Positions 51,057 to 60,234 of a stretch of DNA of 64,000 bases are shown piece by piece. The stretch covers positions 65,629-129,628 of the forward strand of contig CATYEN010000001.1 of NCBI GenBank assembly GCA_958405565.1. Direction: 5' to 3'. A program made the position numbers and the translations under genes. The DNA comes from an uncultured Collinsella sp. (GTDB lineage Bacteria; Actinomycetota; Coriobacteriia; Coriobacteriales; Coriobacteriaceae). The notes below the pieces were generated by a model. It saw nothing but the letters and a program-made list of their open reading frames with translations. It was not told the DNA's origin and searched no databases. Position 1 is the stretch's first letter. The number at the start of each line of letters is the position of its first letter.

Positions 51057-51974
51057 TTAATTGGACTCGCCCACCAGGGCGCGGCAGAAATCTTTAGCAT
51101 TGAACTCCTGCAGGTCATCGACCTGCTCGCCCACGCCCACGCGCAGGATCGGGAGCTTGAGCTTCTCGGCCACGGCCATGGCGATACCGCCCTTTGCCGT
51201 GCCGTCGAGCTTCGTCATGATAATACCGTCCAGACCCAGTGCTTCGTTAAACTCGAGCGCCTGGTTCAGACCGTTCTGGCCGGTGGCGGCATCGATCACG
51301 AGCACGACCGAGACGGGCATGGGGCCGGCGGCCATATTGGCGGCGCGCTTACGCGTCACGTTGACCACCTTGGCGAGCTCGCGCATGAGCTCGGGGCTCG
51401 TGTGCAGGCGGCCGGCGGTGTCGATAAGCACCAGGTCGCTGCCGCGTTTATCGGCCTCGTCGAGCACGTCGTAGCAAACGCTTGCCGGATCGGAGCCGCG
51501 ATCGCGCTTGATGACGGGGACGCCGGCACGCTGGCCCCACACATCGAGCTGCTCTATGGCGGCAGCGCGGAAGGTATCGGCCGAACCGATCACGACATTC
51601 TTACCGCGGGCGGCCATGGCGCTCGCGATCTTACCGACCGTCGTGGTCTTGCCGGCACCGTTAATGCCTACAAACAGCACGCAGCTCGGCGTGTCGGAGA
51701 ACGGATCGCGCTCGATGGGCACAAGGTGCTGCTCGAGCTGCTCGGCCAGGGCACGGCGAAGCTGCGGAGCGGTCTTGAGGTTCTTCTTGGCGGCCGTCTC
51801 ACGCAGGTCATCGGAGACCTGAATGGCGACCTCGGCACCCATGTCACCCATAACGAGGGTATCCTCAAGGTCCTCCCAAAAGTCCTCATCGACCTCGCCG
51901 CCAAAGTAGAAGACCTCGTTGAGGGCCTCGCGGCTGCGCTCAAGTCCGCGCGAGAGAGCGTCAAAGAATCCCAT
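51057..51974 (-). CDS. ftsY: Signal recognition particle receptor FtsY
   Basis: This 305-residue SRP receptor GTPase has G motifs VGINGAGKTTTVGK, DTFRAAAIEQL, DTAGRLHTSPELM and TKLDGTAKGG. It has almost no acidic A domain, starting directly with the N domain (MGFFDALSRGLERSR), typical of Gram-positive FtsY. Its ATG overlaps the smc stop by one base (TAATG); ffh follows, so both SRP GTPases come from one transcript. Confidence 0.96.
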   Translation of the reverse strand: MGFFDALSRGLERSREALNEVFYFGGEVDEDFWEDLEDTLVMGDMGAEVAIQVSDDLRETAAKKNLKTAPQLRRALAEQLEQHLVPIERDPFSDTPSCVLFVGINGAGKTTTVGKIASAMAARGKNVVIGSADTFRAAAIEQLDVWGQRAGVPVIKRDRGSDPASVCYDVLDEADKRGSDLVLIDTAGRLHTSPELMRELAKVVNVTRKRAANMAAGPMPVSVVLVIDAATGQNGLNQALEFNEALGLDGIIMTKLDGTAKGGIAMAVAEKLKLPILRVGVGEQVDDLQEFNAKDFCRALVGESN

Positions 51975-54900
51975 TATGCATTCACGACCTTTCCGGTTTC
52001 GCGATCGAGTTTTTGCGAGACGACGCGGCTGACGCCGTCGGCTTGCATCGAGACGCCATAGAGAACATCAGCGTCCTCCATAGTACGGCGCTGATGCGAA
52101 ATGACCAAGAGCTGCGTATCGGAACGCAGCACATCGAGGGCGCCGATGAGCTTGGACAGGTTGGCGTCGTCAAGCGCCGCCTCGACCTCGTCCAGCACAT
52201 AGAACGGCACCGTGCGCGTGCGATACACGGCAAAGAGCAAGGCGAGCGCCGTCAGGCTCTTCTCGCCGCCCGACATGAGCATCATCTTGGTGATGCGCTT
52301 GCCGCGCGGCTGCGCCACGACCTCGATACCCGTCTCGGCCGGATGCTCGGGGTCGGTCATCTCCAGATGCGCCTGACCGCCCGGGAACAGCATGGCGAAG
52401 ATCTCGCGGAAGTTCGCATCGACCTTCTCAAACGTCACCAAGAACGCCTTGCGCATCTTGCGATCAATGGCCACCGTGATCTTGGTGAGCGCCTTACGCG
52501 CGCTCTCCAGATCGGCCAGCTGCTCCTCGATGTAATCGGCGCGACGCTTGAGCTGCTCGTACTCCTCCATGGCAACTTGGTTAACGGGACCGAGGTTGTT
52601 GATCTGGCGCACAAGCTGGTTGAGCTCGCGCTCGGCGGCATCGCGGTCGGTGGGCGCCGGAAGCATGAGCGCTTCCTCGAGTACCGTGTTGCCATCGGCG
52701 GTAATGGCCTTAATGGCGGCCTCTACCTGCACTTCGAGCTTGCCGTGTGCGACCTTGAACTCGTTTTGCGTGGCGGTGGCGGTATCGACCCGCTCCTTAG
52801 CGCGGGCAACCTCTGCCTTGGCATCCTCGATGGTCTTCTTGAGCGAAGCGGAGTCCGCCTCCTCGAGCGAAGCCTGATCGCGCAGGCGCGCAGCCCAGTC
52901 CGAGGCGCGCTCCAACAGGGCAGAATAGCGTTCGTGCATGGGGTCGACGCGCAGGCGCAGCAGCTCGAGCGAGCGCGAAGCCTGACGTGTTCCGCGGATA
53001 CGACGGTCGATACCCTCAAGACGATGCTCCAGGTCGGGCACGCGGCCCTTCAGCGAACGCAGGCGCTCGCTCGTCTGGGCCAGGCGAACCTTGGCGTCGG
53101 CGAGCTTGCCGGCGGCCTCGGAATCGTCACGGCGAACGCGGTCGAGTTCGTCGTTGGCCTCGGCAATCTGAAGGCCCAGGTCGCTTGCCTGCGCTCGCGC
53201 CTCGTCCCGCGAACGGGTGAGCTCGTCCACGCGCGGGCGCGCAGCGCGAACGGCCTCGGCAGCCTGCTCGCGGCGCTTGAAAATACGTACGCGCTCGACC
53301 TCGGCATTGTTGGCGCTTTGCTCCAGGCGGCCAATCTCGGAGAGCAGCGAACGGCGCTCTCCCTCAAGACGGGCGATCTCGCCGGCGGCATCGCCCTCAG
53401 CAGCACGCGCCTCTTCGACGGCCGCATTGGCCTCGACGACCTGATCCGACACATGCTCAAACACAGCAGCCAGATCGGGCTCCAGACCCTCCAGCTCGCG
53501 AATGCGGCGCTTGCGCTCCAAAGCACCCGAAGCCTCGCCGGCGTCGAGCCCCACACGCACCAGGCCGCCGCAGGCGACGCGGGCGCCATCGGGGGTCACG
53601 TAAGTCACGCCGTCAACGACCGGCGCCGACAGCGCGGCAGCAAGATCGTCCACGACGTAATAACCGCCGAGCAGCGCCTCGACGACGGGACCGTAGCCCG
53701 CACGCACGGACAGACGATCGACCAGGCGGGAACCGGCAGCGCCCTTAGCGGCAGCAGAGGCGCTCACGCCGCGCGCCATCAGCAGTGCCTCACCCGAGGC
53801 CTTCTTTTGGTCCAGAGCCGCGCGACCGGCACGCTCAAGCGTGGCGGCGTCATCAAACAAAAGAGCATCGATATCGCCAGCAAGCAGCTGCTCGACCAGG
53901 CCCTCGAGCTCACGCGGTGCCTCGAGCACGTCGCCCAGACGGCCCGAAACATCGTCGCCCAGCGCGCCCACCAGACGGCTTACGAGCGGCGAGCTGTCTG
54001 CCATGCGGGCATCGAGCTTCTTTTGGCTGGCAAGCTCCGAGCGAACCTCGGACAGCTTGTTGCGCGCTTCGCTCTCGCGATTACGCAGGTCCTTGAGGGC
54101 AGCGCGTGCCGTCTCGATGGCCTCGCGCGCATCGTTCTGGGCCTGGCGCGCTTCCTCAAGAGCACCCTCAAGCTCCTCTGCGCGGTCGCGACGGCTCTCG
54201 AGCGAGGCCGTGACCTCCTCGAGCTGCTCGTCAATCTGCTCCAGGCGCGAGGCATACATGTTGTCCTCGACCTCGGCATTGCTCAAGGAATCCTTCACCT
54301 TAGCAAGCTCGAGCGCAGCGTTATCGGCCACGCGCTGCACATCGCGTTGCTCACGCGTAAGCTGCGAAATCTGATTGTCGAGAGCCACGCGTCGCTCGTG
54401 GAGCTCAGCGGCGGCAGGACCAGCGGTGTCAACGTCCTCCTGGGCCTGCATGTGCGCACCGGTCACTTCCTCAAGCTGTGCACGCGCGTCCTCGAGCTCC
54501 TCTACCACGCGACGACGCTGATGCTCGGAGCTCGAGATCTGGCCACGCATGTCGGACAGGCGCGACACCATGTTGTGGCCCTTTTCCTCGAGCAGGCGCA
54601 TATCGGAGTTAATGCGGCCGACCACGTCTTGCATATGGCGGCGCTGCTCGCCCAGGTCGCCCACAAACAGGCCCTTTTCCTCAAGCATAACCTGGAGCTT
54701 CTCGAGCTCGCGCTCCTTTTCGCCCATGCGGTACTGCGCAAGCTCCAGCTCGGCGGCGCCTTCCTTGGAGCGGCTCTCCAGGTCGTTCCACTGCGACTGC
54801 AGCGAACGCAGCTCGTCGACGGCTAGCATCTGCGTAAGCTCGTTCGCGCGCGAGGACAGCTCTTTGTACTTGCGCGCACGATCGACCTGACGCTCCAGCG

Positions 54901-55510
54901 GTCGCAGCTGACGGGCAATTTCCTTATTGATGTCGCGGGCACGCGTCAGGTGCTCGTCCATCGACTTAATCTTTTTGAGCGCACGCTCCTTACGGCGCTT
55001 GTGCTTGGAGATGCCGGCGGCCTCCTCGATGAGGGCACGGCGCTCCTCAGGGCGGCTCTGCAAAATGGCATCGAGCTTGCCCTGGCTGATGATGGAATGC
55101 GTATCCTTGCCCAGGCCCGAATCGTGCAGGATGTCCTGAATGTCCATCAGGCGGCACGGACTCGAGTTGATGAGGTACTCGCTTTCGCCCGAGCGATACA
55201 TGCGCCGGGTGATGGCGACCTCGTCAAAATCGACGGGCAGCATATGGTCCGAGTTATCGAGCACCAGCGTGACCTCGGCGACACCCACCGGCTTGCGTGC
55301 CGACGAGCCCGAGAAGATGACGTCCTCCATCGCCTGGCCGCGCAGCTGCTTGGCGCTCTGCTCGCCCAGAACCCACAGGATGGAGTCGGAGATGTTCGAT
55401 TTTCCCGAGCCGTTGGGACCGACGATGACGGTCAGACCCGGCTCAAATGACATATGGGCGCGGTCGGCAAACGACTTGAACCCTTTGAGCGTGAGGGACT
55501 TGAGATACAC
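51974..55510 (-). CDS. smc: Chromosome segregation ATPase SMC
   Basis: This 1178-residue condensin subunit has Walker A VGPNGSGKSN (30-39), a coiled coil, a hinge domain around residues 510-660 (GRLGDVLEAPRELEGLVEQL, YGPVVEALLGGYYVVDDL), a second coiled coil, the signature LMSGGEKSLTALAL and Walker B PFYVLDEVEAALDD. Length and order are canonical. It follows rnc by ten bases, and ftsY is coupled at its end. ScpA and ScpB are not in the window. Confidence 0.97.
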   Translation of the reverse strand: MYLKSLTLKGFKSFADRAHMSFEPGLTVIVGPNGSGKSNISDSILWVLGEQSAKQLRGQAMEDVIFSGSSARKPVGVAEVTLVLDNSDHMLPVDFDEVAITRRMYRSGESEYLINSSPCRLMDIQDILHDSGLGKDTHSIISQGKLDAILQSRPEERRALIEEAAGISKHKRRKERALKKIKSMDEHLTRARDINKEIARQLRPLERQVDRARKYKELSSRANELTQMLAVDELRSLQSQWNDLESRSKEGAAELELAQYRMGEKERELEKLQVMLEEKGLFVGDLGEQRRHMQDVVGRINSDMRLLEEKGHNMVSRLSDMRGQISSSEHQRRRVVEELEDARAQLEEVTGAHMQAQEDVDTAGPAAAELHERRVALDNQISQLTREQRDVQRVADNAALELAKVKDSLSNAEVEDNMYASRLEQIDEQLEEVTASLESRRDRAEELEGALEEARQAQNDAREAIETARAALKDLRNRESEARNKLSEVRSELASQKKLDARMADSSPLVSRLVGALGDDVSGRLGDVLEAPRELEGLVEQLLAGDIDALLFDDAATLERAGRAALDQKKASGEALLMARGVSASAAAKGAAGSRLVDRLSVRAGYGPVVEALLGGYYVVDDLAAALSAPVVDGVTYVTPDGARVACGGLVRVGLDAGEASGALERKRRIRELEGLEPDLAAVFEHVSDQVVEANAAVEEARAAEGDAAGEIARLEGERRSLLSEIGRLEQSANNAEVERVRIFKRREQAAEAVRAARPRVDELTRSRDEARAQASDLGLQIAEANDELDRVRRDDSEAAGKLADAKVRLAQTSERLRSLKGRVPDLEHRLEGIDRRIRGTRQASRSLELLRLRVDPMHERYSALLERASDWAARLRDQASLEEADSASLKKTIEDAKAEVARAKERVDTATATQNEFKVAHGKLEVQVEAAIKAITADGNTVLEEALMLPAPTDRDAAERELNQLVRQINNLGPVNQVAMEEYEQLKRRADYIEEQLADLESARKALTKITVAIDRKMRKAFLVTFEKVDANFREIFAMLFPGGQAHLEMTDPEHPAETGIEVVAQPRGKRITKMMLMSGGEKSLTALALLFAVYRTRTVPFYVLDEVEAALDDANLSKLIGALDVLRSDTQLLVISHQRRTMEDADVLYGVSMQADGVSRVVSQKLDRETGKVVNA

Positions 55511-55520
55511 GGTTCCTCGC

Positions 55521-56246
55521 TTAAACAGGCTTCTTGTTGAGAATCACGCCGTTGGTGGTGTAGCCCATGCGGTCGAGTGCCTCGAGCGCAGCGGCTCCCT
55601 CGGCCTCCTTCTTGGAGGAACCGGTGCCGCGGCCCTGGCGAATACCGTCGATGAGCACCACAGCGGTAAAGGTGGGCGCATGCGCGGGGCCCTCGGAGCC
55701 GACCAGCTTATACGCGGGAGGCTCGTGGCCGTCTGCCTGCACGCACTCCTGCAAGAACGACTTGGGGTTCGCGGGGTGCTCGGCACGCTCGGAGGCCAGG
55801 TGCGGCTTGAGCGTACGATGGATAAAGTCCGCCGCAACATCCCAGCCGGCATCCAGGTACAGCGCGCCCACGAGCGACTCGTAGACGTTCTCGAGCGCCG
55901 AGTGCAGGCCGCGCGCACCGGTACCGGTCTCGGAGGCACCAAAGATAATGATGTCGTCGATGCCCAGCTCATGCGACACCTCGGACAGCGTAGCGCCCGA
56001 GACAAGCGACACCTTCAGGCGCGTGAGCTTGCCCTCGTCAAACTCCGGATAGGACTCAAAGAGCGAACGGGCGACCACGGCGCCCAAAATGGAATCACCC
56101 AAGAACTCAAGACGCTCGTAGCTTGCCGAGACTGGCTGGCCTTCGACGGCCGAAGGATGCGTAAGGGCCGCGCGCAGCAGCACCTTGTCATTGAACTCGT
56201 GGCCCAGAATCTCCTGGGCGCGCGTAAGTCGTTCGGATAAAGCCAA
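55521..56246 (-). CDS. rnc: Ribonuclease III
   Basis: This 241-residue double-strand-specific nuclease matures rRNA and regulates mRNAs. It has the catalytic signature ERLEFLGDSILG, ENVYESLVGALYLDAGW with the second acidic site, and a C-terminal dsRNA-binding domain (GRGTGSSKKEAEGAAALEAL). It lies three bases after acpP; the acpP-rnc-smc-ftsY order is common. Confidence 0.96.
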   Translation of the reverse strand: MALSERLTRAQEILGHEFNDKVLLRAALTHPSAVEGQPVSASYERLEFLGDSILGAVVARSLFESYPEFDEGKLTRLKVSLVSGATLSEVSHELGIDDIIIFGASETGTGARGLHSALENVYESLVGALYLDAGWDVAADFIHRTLKPHLASERAEHPANPKSFLQECVQADGHEPPAYKLVGSEGPAHAPTFTAVVLIDGIRQGRGTGSSKKEAEGAAALEALDRMGYTTNGVILNKKPV

Positions 56247-56249
56247 GAC

Positions 56250-56492
56250 CTAAGCCTCCCTGGCGTTTTCGATCGCGTCGACGGCGTCGGCGACAGAGTT
56301 GAGCGAGAGCAGGGTCTCATCATCGATCTCGAGATTGAACTCGTCCTCGATAGCCGTAACCAGCTGCAGGCGCTCGAGCGAGTTGGCATCGAGGTCGTCA
56401 AAGGTGGTCTCATCGCTAATTTCGGCAACATCGACGCCCAGAACGTCAGCAGCGACCTCGGCGATCTTGTCGAAGATTTCGGAGCGGTCCAT
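56250..56492 (-). CDS. acpP: Acyl carrier protein
   Basis: This 80-residue acidic protein carries fatty acyl intermediates. The phosphopantetheine site is DLDANSLERLQLV, with the serine in an NSL triplet rather than the usual DSL. The remaining helix pattern is standard (FDKIAEVAADVLGVD, IEDEFNLEIDDE). The start at 56492 has GAGAGGAAG upstream. It lies between plsX and rnc, so phospholipid synthesis and RNA processing are on one strand. Confidence 0.93.
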   Translation of the reverse strand: MDRSEIFDKIAEVAADVLGVDVAEISDETTFDDLDANSLERLQLVTAIEDEFNLEIDDETLLSLNSVADAVDAIENAREA

Positions 56493-56563
56493 AGCGCTTC
56501 CTCTCATAGTGCATGAATACCAAAAGATTGGCACCGCGCGGGCGGCACCAAGACACGGTTTTG

Positions 56564-56569
56564 ATTCTA
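56564..56569 (-). promoter_or_regulatory. Possible -10 element upstream of acpP
   Basis: TAGAAT on the minus strand in the 124-bp plsX-acpP gap, with no convincing -35. Confidence 0.3.
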
Positions 56570-56616
56570 CCCCACGACGTGCGCCGCGAGGCACATAACA
56601 GCGCTCTAACTCGCTC

Positions 56617-57636
56617 TTATAAAACGATACCGTCCATAGAGTTGGCGACATTCTCGACCAGCCCGGCGCGCACGGCTTCGGCCGCCGCGAGCGTACCGTT
56701 TTTGACGGCCTCGACCGAGGTGGCACCGTGACCGATCAGTACCACGCCACGCAGGCCCAAAAGAATCGCGCCGCCCTTGGCATCACCAGAGAGCTTGGCC
56801 TTTATCTCGCGCATCTGCTTTTTAATGAGTAGCGCGGCGATCTTGGTGCCGAGCGAGGTCATAAAGGCACCCTTGAGTTCCTGCAGCAAAAACTTGGCAG
56901 CGCCCTCAGTGGCCTTGAGCGCGATATTACCCGACATACCGTCGGCAACAACGACATCGAAATTGCCCGAGGTGAGGTCGGTGCCTTCGCAGTTGCCAAC
57001 AAAGCCGGGAACGGCGGCTTTCATGGCCGGGAAGCAGGCCTTGGTAAAGTTGGAGCCTTTCTCGTCCTCGGTGCCATTGGCGAGCAGACCTACGCGAGGA
57101 TGTTCAATGCCCAAGACGACGCGGGCATAGGCGCTGCCCATCTGCGCAAAGCGCACCATATCGTCCACATCAACATCGGGGTTGGCGCCCATATCGCACA
57201 GCACCGTCAGACCGCCGGCGCGATTGGGTAGCGCATTGGTCAGACAGGGACGTACCGGCTGCTTCTTGCCTTCGGCCTGATACCTAAACGGCGTCACATA
57301 GGCGGTGGCGGCAGCAGTCATGGCACCGGTCGAGCCGGCGGAGAAGAACGCGTCCGCATTTCCCTTCTTGATGGCGCGGCACGACAGCACGATCGACGAT
57401 TTACGCTTGGTCATCACGGCGCGAATGGGATCGTCATCCATGGCGATAACGTCGGGCGCCTCAAGGGCCTCAACACGTGCATGGGAAGCAGCAAAGGGAT
57501 TGACGATTTCAGCGGGGCCAGCTGCCAAGACCTCGATATCGGGATCGGCGGCAAGTGCAGCCTCGATACCATCGAGAACAACCTGAGGTTTCTCGTCTCC
57601 GCCCACAACGTCTACACAAACGCGAACGTTACTCAT
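56617..57636 (-). CDS. plsX: Phosphate acyltransferase PlsX
   Basis: This 339-residue enzyme makes acyl-phosphate from acyl-ACP, the first step of glycerophospholipid synthesis in Gram-positive bacteria. Motifs: VCVDVVGGDEKP, SAGSTGAMTAA, DMGANPDVD, LLANGTEDEKG and VADGMSGNIALKATEG. The start at 57636 is set by AAGGAG at seven bases; the ATG at 57642 is too close. It follows rpmF and a terminator and precedes acpP. Confidence 0.95.
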   Translation of the reverse strand: MSNVRVCVDVVGGDEKPQVVLDGIEAALAADPDIEVLAAGPAEIVNPFAASHARVEALEAPDVIAMDDDPIRAVMTKRKSSIVLSCRAIKKGNADAFFSAGSTGAMTAAATAYVTPFRYQAEGKKQPVRPCLTNALPNRAGGLTVLCDMGANPDVDVDDMVRFAQMGSAYARVVLGIEHPRVGLLANGTEDEKGSNFTKACFPAMKAAVPGFVGNCEGTDLTSGNFDVVVADGMSGNIALKATEGAAKFLLQELKGAFMTSLGTKIAALLIKKQMREIKAKLSGDAKGGAILLGLRGVVLIGHGATSVEAVKNGTLAAAEAVRAGLVENVANSMDGIVL

Positions 57637-57653
57637 ATACATGCTCCTTATAC

Positions 57654-57682
57654 AAAAATGGCCGACTCATTGAGCCGGCCAT
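57654..57682 (-). terminator. Terminator between rpmF and plsX
   Basis: ATGGCCGGCTCA pairs with TGAGTCGGCCAT (one G-T) and is followed by five T on the minus strand, immediately before the plsX ribosome site. It could reduce plsX transcription relative to rpmF. Confidence 0.8.
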
Positions 57683-57723
57683 TGTGGTTCCATTTGGAAC
57701 GGCATCGCATCCAGAGTATACCG

Positions 57724-57903
57724 TTACTCGGTAACGATAACCTCGCGGTCCTTGTAGAAACCGCAGCTGGGGCACACGTGGTGCGGAAGCTTGACAGCGC
57801 CGCAACGGGGGCACGTGGACTGAGCCGCAGCCGAGATCTTCATGTTGGCGGAACGACGGGTGTGAGTGCGGATACGACCCTGCTTTTGTTTAGGTACGGG
57901 CAT
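57724..57903 (-). CDS. rpmF: Ribosomal protein bL32
   Basis: This 59-residue protein was read directly from the minus strand. It begins MPVPKQKQGRIRTHTRRSAN, has a zinc ribbon with CPRC and CPSC, and ends DREVIVTE, all typical of zinc-binding bL32. An AAGG lies upstream of the ATG at 57903. It follows the DUF177 gene by 64 bp, the conserved yceD-rpmF-plsX order. Confidence 0.95.
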   Translation of the reverse strand: MPVPKQKQGRIRTHTRRSANMKISAAAQSTCPRCGAVKLPHHVCPSCGFYKDREVIVTE

Positions 57904-57967
57904 AGTGACCTTCCTTATGAACTATCCAGTGTGGCGATTACGCGCAAGTAGCGATACTACCACAGTT

Positions 57968-58522
57968 TTACTCATCGAGCTTGAGATTCTTCAATGCTGC
58001 AAATGGATTTTCCGTGGCAGCGGCCCATTCTGCCTCTGCCTGGGCGGCGCAATCGCATTGCTCGACGTTGAGATTGCAACCGCAAGTGGGACACAGACCG
58101 CGGCAATCGGGCTTGCAGAGCACCACAAACGGCGTGTCCATAACGACCGCGTCATTGATGGGCTCACCCAGATCGACGATGCGGTCCTCACCCAGGAGCT
58201 CGTAGCCGTCCTCGTAGGCCTCGGGATCCTCGGGCTCCTCAAAGAGGTAGAACTCCTCGATCTCGCCGGCGATATCAAACAAGGCGGGCTCCAGGCAACG
58301 GTCGCACTCGCCGGTGGCGTGCGCGCGGACCATGCCCGTAAGCAGAACACCGGTGCCGGCATTGGTAAAGACCACATCGTAGTCAATGCCGTCCTGTAGC
58401 TGGTACTCCTTCTCGCCCACCGTATAGGTGGCAACATCAACCTTGCCAGTCAGCGGATACGAATCTCCGGGAAATTCGAGCTGCTCGGAAAGATCGACGG
58501 TAACGCTCGGGAACTCAGCCAT
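57968..58522 (-). CDS. YceD family (DUF177) protein
   Basis: This 184-residue protein contains the DUF177 pattern GECDRCLEP followed by a late Cys cluster LCKPDCRGLCPTCGCNLN, likely a zinc site. Homologues beside rpmF have been linked to 23S rRNA accumulation in E. coli and plants. Its ATG overlaps the stop of the preceding coiled-coil gene (TAATG). Confidence 0.88.
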   Translation of the reverse strand: MAEFPSVTVDLSEQLEFPGDSYPLTGKVDVATYTVGEKEYQLQDGIDYDVVFTNAGTGVLLTGMVRAHATGECDRCLEPALFDIAGEIEEFYLFEEPEDPEAYEDGYELLGEDRIVDLGEPINDAVVMDTPFVVLCKPDCRGLCPTCGCNLNVEQCDCAAQAEAEWAAATENPFAALKNLKLDE

Positions 58523-59019
58523 TACCACTGACCATTCTGCTGGGCGGCACCCTCGTTGAGCTGCTGACGGCAACGGGTAACGGTGCCGGTCAGGCTCTTG
58601 AGGTTCTCCTCCAGGTGCGTAAAGACCTGCTCTGCGTAGTCCTCGGCAGCATAACGCGTCTCGCGCTCGTACTGCTGGGCGCGATCGCGGATGTCGTCGG
58701 CCTGCTGCTGTGCTAAGCGGACGATCTCCTGCTCACCGGCAATGGTGAGGGCCTGCTGTTGAGCGTCGGCGATGATGGAATCGGCCTGAGCGGCGGCGGA
58801 AGCCATAAGCTCCTCGCGCTCCTTAAGGATACGGCGGGACTTCTGCCACTCCTCGGGATAGCTCATGCGGATCTCGTCGAGGATGTTGAAGAACACGTCG
58901 GCGTCGATGACCTTGAACTGAGCGTTCTTGCCGAAAGGCGGCTTGGCTTCCTCGATCAGCCCTTCGAGCTCATCGACCAAGCTGACGATCCTATCGCCAG
59001 GAAAATTCTCGCCCGGCAT
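58522..59019 (-). CDS. DivIVA-like coiled-coil protein
   Basis: This 165-residue soluble protein is mostly helical with a predicted coiled coil at about 60-150, rich in Ala, Gln and Glu (AQADSIIADAQQQAL, AQQQADDIRDRAQQYE). The N-terminal part (GDRIVSLVDELEGLIEEAK) and its place beside coaD and yceD match the short DivIVA/SepIVA-type proteins of actinobacteria, which act in cell-envelope growth. The function is inferred. The start at 59019 (MPGEN) has AAAGGAG upstream. Confidence 0.65.
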   Translation of the reverse strand: MPGENFPGDRIVSLVDELEGLIEEAKPPFGKNAQFKVIDADVFFNILDEIRMSYPEEWQKSRRILKEREELMASAAAQADSIIADAQQQALTIAGEQEIVRLAQQQADDIRDRAQQYERETRYAAEDYAEQVFTHLEENLKSLTGTVTRCRQQLNEGAAQQNGQW

Positions 59020-59087
59020 CCGGTCTCCTTTCATAGGTAACATATCATCGTGTTAGTTTACCACATGCCACCAGGCAATAAGAAACG

Positions 59088-59585
59088 TCACGAAAAGCGA
59101 TGTCTGAGCGCTTCGACCACGTTGGGCGGGACAAACGTCGATACATCGCTGCCGAGCGAGGCGATCTGGCGAACGACCGAGCTCGAGATATAGCCGTATT
59201 GCGGCGCACTCATGACAAAGATGGACTCCAGCTCGTTATCCAAGCGATAGTTGAGATCTGCCTGCTGCAGCTCGTACTCAAAGTCGGTCATGGCGCGCAG
59301 GCCCTTGACCACGGCCCCCGCCCCCTGCTCGCGAGCGAAGTCGACCAAGAGGCCGGTAAAGGGCAGGACCTCGACGCCGTCGATATCACCGAGCGCCTCG
59401 CGGGCCAGCGCCACGCGTTCATCGAGCATAAACGTGGTACCCACACCGTTTTTACCCTGCGACTCGGCAACAGCGACGATCACGCTGGGAAAGATGCGGC
59501 GGGCGCGGCGGATGACGTCGATATGGCCAAACGTGATGGGATCGAAGGTGCCCGGGACGATCACGCGGTTGATGGTGTCATTCAT
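59088..59585 (-). CDS. coaD: Phosphopantetheine adenylyltransferase
   Basis: This 165-residue nucleotidyltransferase makes dephospho-CoA from 4'-phosphopantetheine and ATP. It has PGTFDPITFGHIDVI (TxGH-type motif), KGLRAMTDFEYELQ and YGYISSSVVRQIA (ISSS motif). The start at 59585 has AGGAGG seven bases upstream and overlaps the rsmD end by eight bases. rsmD-coaD linkage is widespread. Confidence 0.96.
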   Translation of the reverse strand: MNDTINRVIVPGTFDPITFGHIDVIRRARRIFPSVIVAVAESQGKNGVGTTFMLDERVALAREALGDIDGVEVLPFTGLLVDFAREQGAGAVVKGLRAMTDFEYELQQADLNYRLDNELESIFVMSAPQYGYISSSVVRQIASLGSDVSTFVPPNVVEALRHRFS

Positions 59586-60234
59586 GGGCGTCCTCCTGAA
59601 ACGTCGTGGCATCGTTGTTCTCGGCATTTGCGCCGGCGCTGTCGCCTTCACCATCGTTATCGTCGACCCAACGAAGCAGGTCGACCGAGGTAATGCCGTA
59701 GCGCTTCTCGCGCACGATCTCAAAGCCTGCCGGATGCGCGCCCGCATCGGCGGCGGCATGCTCAAACAGGGCATAAGCGCCAGGTGCAAGCAGACCCTGC
59801 TGAGCCAGGTTCTGCAGCAGCTCCTCGACCGGCTCGGCACCAAAAACATAGGGCGGGTCGAGCAGGACCAGATCAAAGGGGCCGCCCGGCACACGACCGC
59901 GCGAGGCACTCGCCAGCATGTCGCCCGTTATCACGCGCCAACGCGCACGGTCACGGCAGAGCGACTCGATATTCTTGGTAATGAGCCGCGCGGCATTCCG
60001 ATCGATCTCGAACGTCGTGAGCGAGCGGGCACCACGTGAGAGCATCTCGATACCCAAAGCGCCGGAGCCGCCAAAGGCGTCCAGCACGCGGACCTCGTCC
60101 AGATCGAAGTCAAATGCCGACATGACCATAGATGCGCATGCCTCGCGCACACGATCGGTCGTGGGGCGGGTGACATCGCGACCACGGGGCTCCTCGATCT
60201 TACGACCGCGCCATTCGCCGCCGATGATTCTCAT
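59578..60234 (-). CDS. rsmD: 16S rRNA (guanine966-N2)-methyltransferase
   Basis: This 218-residue SAM-dependent methyltransferase has the N-terminal MRIIGGEWRGRKI and RPTTDRVREA, the SAM motif VLDAFGGSGALGIE, and the catalytic LLDPPY. A 25-residue Asp/Asn/Glu-rich tail extends past the usual end. Its ATG overlaps the recG stop (ATGA). Confidence 0.94.
   Translation of the reverse strand: MRIIGGEWRGRKIEEPRGRDVTRPTTDRVREACASMVMSAFDFDLDEVRVLDAFGGSGALGIEMLSRGARSLTTFEIDRNAARLITKNIESLCRDRARWRVITGDMLASASRGRVPGGPFDLVLLDPPYVFGAEPVEELLQNLAQQGLLAPGAYALFEHAAADAGAHPAGFEIVREKRYGITSVDLLRWVDDNDGEGDSAGANAENNDATTFQEDAHE

Noticed and set aside
52013..54826. Open frame of about 940 codons opposite smc
   Set aside because: It is an antisense shadow of a well-conserved gene; no recognisable domain and no ribosome site.
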